Assembly: GCA_016801885.1 (NCBI GenBank)
Contig: JAFBJY010000300.1
Coordinates: forward strand, 47,115-111,114
Direction: 5' to 3'
DNA length: 64,000 bases
Source of the DNA: Toxotes chatareus
Taxonomy: Eukaryota > Chordata > Actinopteri > Toxotidae
In this document: in pieces, positions 23,203 through 32,313 of the stretch
Layout of the letters: each line of letters starts with the position of its first letter
How positions within the stretch are numbered: position 1 is the first letter of the stretch
Position numbers and translations under genes: made by a program
Notes under the pieces: generated by a model
Seen by the model: the letters and a program-made list of their open reading frames with translations, nothing else
What the model was told of the DNA's origin: nothing
Database searches by the model: none

Positions 23203-24686
23203 TAAGACCGGGGTCCACAGCCTGTGCAGTATATGAGTCCAGTCTACAGCTGGAAATTATTCCACAATTTTAGGCTGATTAATGAATCATCTTGCCACTG
23301 TTGTCTCTGGATTTCCTTCCTGCACAGAATGGTCTAAAGACACTATTTTGTCCTCACCACTGCTTTCATCTTCCATCCATCTATAAACTTTTAAAACTTT
23401 TCTTTATTATTTGCTAGTTTTATTCAATATTCTTATTTGTTATATTATTTAATATATTTATTATTCTTATTTGTTTGTTATATTATTATATTGGATCCAT
23501 TCATATAACTTACTATTATTTTATTTTTACTACTTCAGCTGATCACTGTATTTTAGCTGATATCTTCGATCACTCTCCATTCAACTCCACTAAAGAACAA
23601 TAAGAAAGCCACTAGTGCTATTACACTAATGCTATATGTCCAATGGGAAACTGTTCACTCAGATTATCAACACTATTTACACAATTTATATTATTTACAC
23701 TATCTCCTCTCTACAGCACGTCTCAAACACACTCACAATTATAATAAACACAAATTACACACATATACTTTATATACAACTGTTGCAGACAACTGGACAC
23801 ATACAACAATTATCTGTGCAGTCTCATATGTACACTTTAAACAACTGGCCAGTATTGCCCTCAGCAATATTCATCAGCCTTGACGTTACTTGCAAGTGAT
23901 CACCAACCCAAGATAACCCTTCCTGTTTTCTCACTAAAACAGGGCACAGCAGAACAATACTCTTTTACCTGTGCAAACCTCTCATCCTGTATTTTAGGAT
24001 ATTTGAGAGCGGTATCTGTAAAAGGTATGTTTTCTCAAAACATTTCTACCCGTACAGACCTCTCAACACCAAACGTGGTGTCTGCAGAGGATCCTTCAAA
24101 ACATCCCTACCCGTGCAGACCTCGAGCTCCGCTCACCCCAGCTCTGTGCTGCTCAGACTTCATGAGACATTCCTCAGAATTTACTCTCCCCTGTGTTGCT
24201 AACCAAATCATTCCCCCTGCAAACACCAAGCACGCAGCTAACCAAACTACAACAGCAACATTAAGCAACAATTCCTCCATTCACACGCAGTTACTCATTC
24301 ACACTTATCCGCACCGCGGAGGCTTTATCAGATGCTAGACTCACACTTAAACAACATGCAACTGAATTCAACCTGTGCGCTGTTATCTTACTTCATTATG
24401 TACGTTAATAAGCTTTTAGTGTCAAATTTTATTCAGACCAACAAGCAGATTTACTAGGTTCCTAAATAATGAAGTTTGTGCCTATGATTGGGTTTATGCC
24501 AGGTTCTTTAGGGGTGAATCATAAAGATCTGTACCTCGTCCTGGCGAGATTCCAGCACTGCATCCAGACACACATAAATCATGCAGATAAAAGGCTCTGC
24601 TTACCTTAGTTTTGGTGCGCTTGTGGTCTGAATGGCAGATGCCGATCTGCTTCCCGGTCTAGGTCAGGTCCTGTTGACAGGTGTCC

Positions 24687-24704
24687 CTCCTGGCTGGCTC
24701 GCCA
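24687..24704 (-). other. Retroviral primer binding site, tRNA-Arg
   Basis: The 18 bases TGGCGAGCCAGCCAGGAG (minus strand) are exactly complementary to the 3' end of vertebrate tRNA-Arg (ACG) with its CCA tail. The site lies four bases from the end of the 5' LTR. I recall tRNA-Arg priming for the snakehead fish retrovirus, which fits a fish lineage. Confidence 0.85.
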
Positions 24705-24708
24705 GTTT

Positions 24709-25622
24709 TGATGTAGACCCAGCTGTGGGCCAGTTGAAGCTGAGTCAAAGTCCGGCTGAGTCCCCTCACCGTACTCTTTTACTCTATTGGTTCCCTTCTC
24801 CAAAAAAATATCGAAGTGTTCAACTTTTTTCTTCAAAGGAAAAAACACAGAGTCAAAGTCAAGTGCTGGAGAGCAGAGAAGTTGAGTTCATAGAGCTTTA
24901 TTCTTCAATACAGAATTCAAAAGCCCGAGCTTTCTCTGCAGAAAAAAACTGAAACATATCCTCTGTACATCATTTTTTATATTGTAGGTTGTGCCCAGGT
25001 TTCAGGACATGTCTGGGTGTAACTGGGCATGTCCCTTTCTCATCTCCCTTTGTCTGGTTGGTGCGTTTTTTGCTTACGTCAAAACTTGTGTCCAACCTAT
25101 CCCTCTCCCCGCTCCCAGCTGGCCCGATCTCCACTGATGTCTCCCCCCATCTCATGCCAACCACCATCCACTCCTATTACCCACACTCTGTTTGTAATGG
25201 AATCTGTGGTGTTGTTGACTAATTTTCATTAAAAACTTTCCAGACTATTCTTTTCTAATGTTACATACACTTTTTCTAGTGTTACATTCACTGACAGTAT
25301 TACATACACTGACATCGTTCTCCACACATCTCCTCATAACAGTGCCATTGGTGCGCCAGAGCTATGTGGTGTGTGTGTGTGGGAGACAGAGCGGAGATGT
25401 GTGGGAGACAGAGTAGAGGTATGTGTGTGTGGGAGACAGAGTAGAGGTATGTGTGTGTGGGAGACAGAGTAGAGCTATGTGTGTGTGGGAGACAGAGCGT
25501 AGATGTGTGTGGGAGACAGAGCGGGGGACAGACAGAGGATCAGGTGTAGAATAAGCAGAACACAAATGGATTTGCACACATTGAAGAATACATTATATAC
25601 ATTGCACAAATCTGACACCACA
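24709..25622 (-). repeat. 5' LTR of the endogenous retrovirus
   Basis: On the minus strand it starts TGTGGTGTCAG at 25622 and ends ACATCA at 24709. A TATAAA-like box is seen at about 24980-24970 and AATAAA at about 24902-24897, which places R near 24945-24880. Compared with the other copies it lacks 21 bases near its 3' end, apparently lost between two short ACA repeats. Its U3 carries a minisatellite. Confidence 0.85.
25372..25545. repeat. Minisatellite inside the 5' LTR U3
   Basis: A unit of roughly 25-30 bp, GTGTGTGGGAGACAGAG followed by a variable short spacer, is repeated about six times. The 3' LTR lacks it, so it expanded after insertion. Confidence 0.8.
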
Positions 25623-25703
25623 AGAAAATGGTGTAAGTCATAGTTCAGATGAAAGGAAGATCACAAAAGTATTTGCTATGACAATTTGTGGAGAGTACAC
25701 ACT

Positions 25704-26359
25704 TGTGGTGTCAGGTTTTGTGCAATATGTTAAGAATCCATGCTTCACCCCTCCTCACCCTTCTATGCTTCACCCATCTGTGTGTACTTCAGTGAGGGAG
25801 ATTCTATTGGTGGTTGCTCTTACAGCACTTGTTGCTGCCTTGTGTGCCTCTGCCTGCTATTGCTGCATCACAAGGGATAATAACCCATGCTTTGCATGCA
25901 TGTGTTGGGAGCTTTAGAGCCACTGGAAAGTTTTTTTTAAAAAACCCAATCGAAAGAAGCCCAGATTCCATTAAAAAACAAAGTGTGTTTAGAGAGCGGT
26001 TGTTAGGAGGGTGTTGTGGTGCACGTGAGACGAGAAAAAACTCCATTAGAGATCAGGCCTGCAAAATAGGGGGAACAGGGGAAAAAAAAGATAGACGCAC
26101 ACCAATCAAATGGAGGGAATTAGAAAGGGATATACCCAGTTACGCCCAGACCTGTCCTGGTCAACAGTCTGCCACTGGTCATGTGTAAAGGCCACGTGCT
26201 GTACTTTTTTGAAATGCAGGGCTATGGGAAGGGCTAAATTTTAGATATGAGTAGAATCATCCCAAAAATAACCAATGAAAGGGAAAAAGGGCCGGACTTG
26301 GACTCAGTTTCAACTGGCCCTCAGCTGGGTCTACAGCCTGGTCTGAAAAATCCACACCA
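25704..26359 (+). mobile_element. Solo LTR of the same retrovirus family, opposite strand
   Basis: It begins TGTGGTGTCAGGTTTTGTG and ends AAAAATCCACACCA. Large parts are the reverse complement of the 3' LTR (for example ACCAGTGGCAGACTGTTGAC). Flanks CACT and CGCT match at three of four bases. It is shorter than the full LTR, so U3 has lost sequence. It sits only 81 bp from the 5' LTR. Confidence 0.75.
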
Positions 26360-26398
26360 CGCTCTTGAATGAAAGTAAATAATACTAAGGTATACATT

Positions 26399-26440
26399 TT
26401 CTCTCTCTCTTTTTGACAGAGAGAGAGAGAGACTGAGAGA
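26399..26440. repeat. Polypurine/polypyrimidine (CT)n-(GA)n run
   Basis: CTCTCTCT is followed by GAGAGAGAGAGA, which together form an inverted repeat. Confidence 0.7.
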
Positions 26441-26547
26441 GAGCAAGAAACATATATAAAGAGACAGAGAGGATTGCTTTGGATTATGAAGGTTGGAGAG
26501 TGAGTGTAAGGTGGGGAAACCTACAGAAAAAAACACAGGTTACAATG

Positions 26548-26622
26548 CATGTAGATAGACAGACAGACAGACTGACTGACTGACTGACTGACAGACAGAT
26601 TGACAGATAGATAGATAGAAGT
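26548..26622. repeat. Compound tetranucleotide microsatellite
   Basis: Runs of GACA, GACT, GACA and GATA follow each other. Confidence 0.85.
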
Positions 26623-26911
26623 ACAGGCGAAATTTCATTCAGGAGTTTAGCCTCCCGGCAGCAGCAATAATGTTCACACCACCACACACTGAAAGTTAAT
26701 TTGCAAGTTGCAGTACATACATTTAACACAACAGTCACATTATGACATTTGTACACAGTACACGTGGAAACGTGCTGGAATTTTTTCATGGACACCAGAA
26801 GATAGCTCTGATCGAAGGACTGATCAGTGACATCTCAGCCCGATCTGAGAAGGAACGGAGAATGAATGATAACATCAGTCTGAACACCTGTTGAGAACGG
26901 TGAAGGGGCTG

Positions 26912-28783
26912 TCAGTTTGAGGAGATGTCAAAGCTAAGCAATGCATCTACAGGGGATGACGAGCATCCATTCTTGTAACGATCAACCAAACCAGTCATCC
27001 ACACATCTGATGTTGTGACATCTCCGGATGCTGCCTTTTGCCTTAGGACAGTAATAGGTAAACTCATCTTAACAATATTGTCTCCAGTTGGAACAAAAAC
27101 TATAAAAAATAAAAGCCTCATTTGCCTCTCAGATTTAGATATGTGCAAGATTATATATACAACCCATGCATATGCATCTACAACATATTGTCTAAATTGG
27201 CATTCCAACACTTAAGGAGTGATTTGTTATATTGGTTTATCCAAACTGCATTGATGTCACATTTTAATATCACCTTCGTCTTTTTAGCAAGACGCTGATA
27301 TTGTGGTGACGGGGTTTCGAGTTGTGTGTTAGGAACTTGTTTATGTTTTACCTATCTATGTTTCATTTATCTGTGTGCTCTATAATATGGGAAGTTATGG
27401 GGATTTTTGCTGTTGTCTGCCTGAGTAACACCAGCTGTTCAGTGTGCCCCCTCTAGCAACACCAGCTGCCACTCTGCTTATTACTGCTGAACTTCAAGGA
27501 CGTGAAACTGAGAAAGAGATTAGCTTGGAAAGATAAAAAATTAATTCTAAAACTCCCCGACACTAAACGGCAACTGGCCAAAATGAGATTAACAGGTGGT
27601 GCCTATGAGGAGGAGACACCATTATAAGAGTCGATGAGATAGTTGTTGACACCAATAAAAACTTGTTGACCCTAACCCAGAAAATGGGATGAGACATGCC
27701 CAAACGTGTTAAAACACGCCCAGACATGCCCTATGGAAAAGGTGCAGCCCACCATATAAAATATGATGTACATTTGCTAAAATTCAGTTGTTCCTGCAGG
27801 ACTGCTCATGCCTTTGAACTCTGTCTTGGAGGAATAAAGCATCCTGGACTCTACTTCCCTGATCTCCTGAATTTGATTGACTCTGTGCATTTTCTCTGAC
27901 CAAGATCTGAAAACTTAGAATTTTTACTGAAGACTAAAAGACTGCAAGAAGAAGGTGTGGGGCCTCAGCTGGACCCGAACTCTGCTTCAACTGGCCCTTG
28001 ACGGGGTTCTCCCATCCAGCCTGAAAAATCCACATCAATATGCTTCCTCAAAAATTTCTTGTGTGATGCGTAATGTTTTAAGTAAATGCGCAAAATGATC
28101 ATAAGTTGCGTCCTCCATAGCTTTTTTTAAAGGCTGTTAGTATAGTGTGTGCATCCTCTTTTTTCCATGAGTTTTGGCTGGCTAAGTGGCAAACGTACAG
28201 TCTCACTTTTTCTTAGTAGGGTTAACTTTACAAGTGCATGACTCATTATTAACTTCAAGTGCTGGTGGACGACATATAAACGTGCATGAAGAATCCTGCT
28301 ATTAAAGTATCTTGATCGAGTTATATGATCTTGGGGACTAGTATGAAATGTATTACTTCCATTGGGAAATAAAACAGAGAAGCATTTAGCTTCATTATCA
28401 TGGTCGGATAACATCCTAACAGGATTATTCCCTTCTGCAGGAGCCACATTCAGTACAGAATCATAATACTGGTCCAAAGCTTCCTGTCCAGTATCAACAG
28501 GCATAAGACATGTGTCCTGAAACAAGCAATGTTGCTGACGATCATGTAATAATTCATCATCAACAACATGTTCCACTTCAGGAGAATCATTCTCAACATT
28601 TGTTGGAGAACAAAACTGGTTCACCCAGTCCTTATTAAACATCACTTCTTTGTTCACATGGTTTTGTTGTTTTAAACACATCAATGTGTTTCTAATTTGT
28701 GAGGTGTTAATGAATTGATATTCATAATGCCCTTTATATGTAAGCTTAGGTTTTAACGTCACTGGCAATAAAGACCTCTCCAT
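26912..28783 (-). mobile_element. Helitron replicase remnant, split by a solo LTR
   Basis: On the minus strand, 28783-28127 encodes the Helitron-like N-terminal domain of a Rep/helicase protein: NPVRMLSDHDNEAKCFSVLF, then PNGSNTFHTSPQD and ITRSRYFNSRILHA. After the LTR at 28037-27302 the same protein resumes at 27297: CDINAVWINQYNKSLLKCW, then after a frame change VVDAYAWVVYII and ISKSE. Helitron proteins have exactly this order. The Rep two-tyrosine motif and the helicase domain are not found, so only the first third survives. Helitrons move by a rolling-circle mechanism; this copy cannot. Confidence 0.8.
27302..28037 (+). mobile_element. Solo LTR inserted in the Helitron (second LTR family)
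   Basis: It begins TGTGGTGACGGGG and ends TCCACATCA, flanked by a perfect 4-bp duplication ATAT (27298-27301 and 28038-28041). TATAAAA at 27755-27761 and AATAAA at 27833-27838 mark the core promoter and polyadenylation site. It is a sister of 15765-16632. Confidence 0.9.
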
Positions 28784-29545
28784 ATTGGATCAAGGCAACA
28801 GGTTATTTGTTTGCACTGTGTTTGCAGGAACACACGTTACAACACACGCCATTTTGGATGCATGCATGTATCCAAAATGCGTGCATGCTCTGTATGCAGG
28901 TTGGAAATGGAAAGCTATATATTTGTAGTAAAATTGGTAAGAATGACACATTTCTTACTTGCTAAGAAAAGCTTGTTTTGTTTCCACACATATCACTCTC
29001 ACAATATAATAAAATACAAACTTTAAACATGATGCAACTTTTTATACTAACATGAATGAACTCTCCTTACCTTACAACAACATTGCTGACATCTTGGATC
29101 ACATCCCTGAATTAAACAGAATCAGATGCATATCACCTCTTTAACAACTCTCAGTACATCCACACAAAGCAACCATCTGGATTACTTTCATTTCCATTTG
29201 TATAACTTTGCCCATCCCTGACAAACAGCTGCTGACATCACAGAGCTGCCTCAATTCACATTTATATCACCTCTTGATCAAATGACAATACACCCACACA
29301 TAAGACACCGTCAGCACAGCTTACATTTCCATTTGTTTGCCTTTGACCATCACTCTCAAATAGCTCATGTAAAACACAAAAGACCACAAAAACTACAGCC
29401 ACACATCAACCTTCACTCTTTCTACTAATTTATTTTTTCATACATTCTTAACCACAGAAAAGGAGCTCTTACACGTTTCATATTCTTTTTTTATTTACTC
29501 TGACATTGGTCTTATTAAAACATTCTAATGCCAGGCTGGAGTGTC
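28784..29545. other. No gene assigned; imperfect 130-bp tandem repeat
   Basis: Around 29130 and 29262 an ATATCACCTCTT...CCACACA...CATTTCCATTTGT block repeats imperfectly. A perfect 10-bp-stem hairpin lies at 28850-28879. No exon is supported. Confidence 0.45.
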
Positions 29546-29563
29546 TGTTTGTGTGTGTGTGTG

Positions 29564-29605
<42 letters not shown>
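29546..29605. repeat. (GT)n microsatellite
   Basis: A long GT run interrupted once by GC. Confidence 0.95.
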
Positions 29606-30262
29606 CTTTTCTTTCCTGGTTTTTCTCTCCTCCCCTGTTTGCTCTCTAAGTGCTGCCTTAGTGATTAGTGTTCACCTGTGACTGGCTGCCTTCATCCAGG
29701 ACCCTAGAATAAAAAGACCAGGCTCGCAGAGTATCGCTCTCTCTTTCTTTTCTCCTTGCTGCCTGCATGCCACAGCAGAAAGCTTTGATTTAATGTCTGT
29801 TAAAAAGAAGTATGTGGAGGGAGGTTGAGAACAATAGGTGAGTTGGGGTACCCTATACACTGTTTCACACATCTAGTTTCCTTTGTTAGACACACCAGGT
29901 TAGTGGTTGGTGCCACCCCCTGTATTGGTTTTGGTTAAATCACCTTTTATTTAGAGAAGCTAGTTAGCCCTTTTGTTTGATTTGGTTGTCAGAGGTAGGG
30001 AGCAGTTAGGCCTGGTTTTGTTTTATTGGTTTCATTTATTTGGCACAACCTCATTTTATCATCCTCCCCCACATTGTTGTAACCCTCTGTGATGTGAGAG
30101 CAACTAGGATTAAATAATTTTGTATTGTTCACTGCTCTGCCTCTCTCTCAGTTTTCTGTGTTGAACGGTGGCTATCCTATTTCCCTAGGGGATGTAACAC
30201 CTTAAAACCATCTATGTTTCAGTAATTGAGAATATGAGCACAAACTGCCCTGTGAATCAGAA
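29606..30262. other. LTR-like or unassigned repeat DNA
   Basis: An AATAAAAAG signal at about 29707 and the ending GGGATGTAACA at about 30200 resemble the inside and 3' edge of a Gypsy-type LTR. The matching 5' edge is not seen, so this stays a guess. Confidence 0.25.
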
Positions 30263-30335
30263 GGGGCAATAGCTCAACAGGTTGCATAAATGACTGGAAC
30301 TTCAAAGACTGTGAGTTCAAAGCCAGGTGGTGATG
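30263..30335 (+). repeat. tRNA-like fragment, possibly a SINE head
   Basis: TAGCTCAACAGG resembles a Pol III A box and GAGTTCAAAGCC a B box, about 40 bases apart, after a GGGGCAA start. The acceptor stem does not close, so it is not a working tRNA gene. Confidence 0.35.
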
Positions 30336-30989
30336 CCATATGTTCTTTATGACCATGCACTCCATGTTATCATACATTATTACTTTTTATTCTAGTTATC
30401 ACTAGTTATTCCAAACATACTAATTTTATTCATTATGTACTATATGAACACTTGGTCTATTTTTTTCTCTGTCTATAACCAAACATATGACTTTTATTGA
30501 TGCATACTCTGTAATACAAGTTGCCATAATCATCCCCTTAACATTAATGGGAAACAACATGTTTCTTTCATAAACCACATATGGTGAAACTCACTCATAC
30601 TCTCACATACCAAATACTGCCTGACTTAACTTTAACATGTGACATGTTTAATATGTGATTAAAAGAGCGTCTGCTCTGTCTACAAACATGTGGACACACT
30701 CCTAACACAACTCAGTCAACCTATTGTCTATGCAGTTTGAATACTTGCCAGACAAAATACACATCTCTACATGTAAATTCACTCACACAAACACTTCACC
30801 TTTACACAAGATAACCACCTACCTGTAACTTTCACTTATTCAAATACATTCTCAACAGACCCTGACCTGACCCATTTCCTCTCACATTCTCTCTTCTGAC
30901 CAAACTCTGCATTTTCACACTAAAAACAAACACCATGAAGGGGAGGAGCCACTTCATGTTTAAAATCCCCTCGACCAAAAACTGCCACT

Positions 30990-32313
30990 TAGAAAACTTC
31001 TGCCTACAGCCAGGTTTCTACACATCAAGTGGACTTCATCGCTTACTCTTGGAAAAACAGTAAGTACATTTTTAACACTAAATAATTTACTGCATGCACA
31101 CATGCTAAACCTTACTTTATCTATACTGCATTGTTTATAAGTTTTCCATGTTCTTCACACACATGGCATTTTCTTCACCCTCAAAATTGCCATCAATGAA
31201 CCACCCACATGTACAGGAAATCCGACAGGCTCTGCAGCTACTATATGTAAGTGCTTTCCTGTTTCTGCAGACTGATAAACTAGAACTATGACCCTTTCCT
31301 TGACACTTCTTGTAACTATTTCTTTGCTTCCAGGACAATGCATGTGACCCCCAGGTCTTTCAGCCTGAACTACAGAACAACATATACCAAACCTCAACTG
31401 ATGTCATAAACAGCACAATCAGGCAGGCACAACTATTCACAGCACTAGAACAAAAGCTAAAATTCCAACTAAAACAACTTGAAAAGACAAAAGAACAACT
31501 AAAGCGTTATCAGGAAGCCCTGCACGCCCTTATTCCACCAGGTACTGAAAACTCACAGATAAGTATCTCTTCATTTATAAACCAATACAAAACTGTTTCA
31601 CGTGTCCTGCTTTGAATTTTCTCAAACTAATTATCTTTTCTATTCCTTTAGAAATGGAAGAAGACACACCAATGGACACGCCACATGCTGGAGAAAATGC
31701 CACTCTTCCACTGCAACAACCCACAGAAGGTAGAGTGGACTTGTGTTTTCTCCATTAAGATCAACAACATCTCATCTGTCTAATTTTCGTTATAACCCAC
31801 ATCCTGAAATACACACACACTCATTCTGTCCACTTTGCAAAAAATGCAATCATATTTTTTTTAATCTAATTCTTTAGAAACTGTAGACAAGAAAGTTGTG
31901 GACACAGACCATCCAGGCTATGATGTCAAGGATCCCGAATAGCAGCATGCAACTGATCAGGCAACACAAGGTAAAAGCACTACAACATATGTAGCAATAT
32001 CTTAACATGACCAAACAAGATATTTAACTATATCAAAACATCCTGTCATAAACACTAATCATACCTCTCCATTTTTTTTTATCAGACATTGGACAAAAGA
32101 CCACTCCTCCAAAGAGTAAAAGATGCCAGCTGCAAGAAAAATAGAGGCTGGACCCACAAAACAAAGCCTTTCATTACAGTGGCTGTGTAATATTTATATA
32201 TAAAAAATGTGCGCGCTTGAGTGTGTGTTTAGACGTGTTTGGTTTTCATTGTTGACAGAACCACTGTAAAAGAAAGGCGTTTGTATAGATGTTCATATTT
32301 ATTTTCTAATAAA
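30990..32313 (+). CDS. Six-exon gene of unknown family, coiled-coil protein, one internal stop
   Basis: The proposed exons are about 30990-31059 (non-coding), about 31142-31246 (ATG at 31163), 31334-31541, 31652-31729, 31878-31970 and 32086-32144. All borders are GT-AG, with pyrimidine-rich acceptors. Phase is kept at every junction, which is hard to get by chance. The protein starts MAFSSPSKLPSMNHPHVQEI. It has a long polar helix (ALEQKLKFQLKQLEKTKEQL) likely to form a coiled coil, an acidic middle (EMEEDTPMDTP) and a basic tail (PPKSKRCQLQEK). An in-frame TAG at 31940-31942 falls before the last 30 codons, yet the frame continues to a second TAG at 32142-32144. A TTTAAAA box (about 30960) and AATAAA (32308-32313) frame it. 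I do not recognise the family; host gene or transposon-borne gene are both possible. Confidence 0.6.
31163..31246 (+). CDS. Unknown gene, first coding exon
   Basis: 28 codons from the ATG at 31163, ending phase 0 at a consensus donor GTAAGTG. An upstream acceptor TTTATAAG at about 31141 could join it to the 5' non-coding exon, which ends at 31059 with GTAAGTAC. Confidence 0.6.
31334..31541 (+). CDS. Unknown gene, coiled-coil exon
   Basis: 69 full codons plus one base; acceptor GCTTCCAG, donor GTACTG. It carries the Gln/Lys/Leu-rich helix that dominates the protein. Confidence 0.6.
31652..31729 (+). CDS. Unknown gene, acidic exon
   Basis: 78 nt, phase 1-1, acceptor TTCCTTTAG, donor GTAGAG. 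It reads EMEEDTPMDTPHAGENATLP in the spliced frame. Confidence 0.55.
31878..31970 (+). CDS. Unknown gene, exon with internal TAG
   Basis: 93 nt, phase 1-1, acceptor TTCTTTAG, donor GTAAAAG. TAG at 31940-31942 is in frame after KDPE. Nine more codons follow in frame to the donor. Confidence 0.5.
32086..32144 (+). CDS. Unknown gene, last exon with basic tail
   Basis: The acceptor is a T-run with ATCAG. The frame reads IGQKTTPPKSKRCQLQEK to TAG, a Lys/Arg cluster that could be a nuclear signal. AATAAA follows 164 bases later. Confidence 0.5.

Larger units (their letters stand above)
15390..25622 (-). mobile_element. Class I endogenous retrovirus (epsilon/gamma-like), envelope not recognisable, defective
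   Basis: On the minus strand the order is 5' LTR (25622-24709), tRNA-Arg primer site (24704-24687), leader, gag remnant (about 23202-22098), protease end (21954-21502), RT (21240-20114), RNase H and integrase (20053-18320), a downstream frame (18383-17757), polypurine tract (17174-17161) and 3' LTR (17160-15390). Integrase ends with a GDWVYVK-type domain as in gamma- and epsilon-retroviruses. The copy has many stops and frameshifts and no capsid, nucleocapsid or envelope that I can see. The four bases outside the two LTRs differ (GTCT on the left, AGAA on the right), so a target duplication is not visible. The two LTRs differ by a 21-base indel, and one by a minisatellite expansion, so the insertion is old. 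Confidence 0.9.

Noticed and set aside
23629..24338. Plus-strand frames of 84-152 codons
   Set aside because: They are antisense to the retroviral leader and show no recognisable protein.
25362..25577. 71-codon His/Thr/Ser repeat frame
   Set aside because: Translation of the LTR minisatellite, not a gene.
25360..26625. CRISPR-like array among the repeats
   Set aside because: The repeats are direct minisatellite and microsatellite units without unique spacers, in a vertebrate genome.
28127..28783. Host gene exon of 218 codons
   Set aside because: Motif order matches the Helitron replicase N-terminal domain and continues on the other side of the inserted LTR.
30263..30335. Functional tRNA gene
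   Set aside because: A and B boxes are only approximate and the acceptor stem does not pair.
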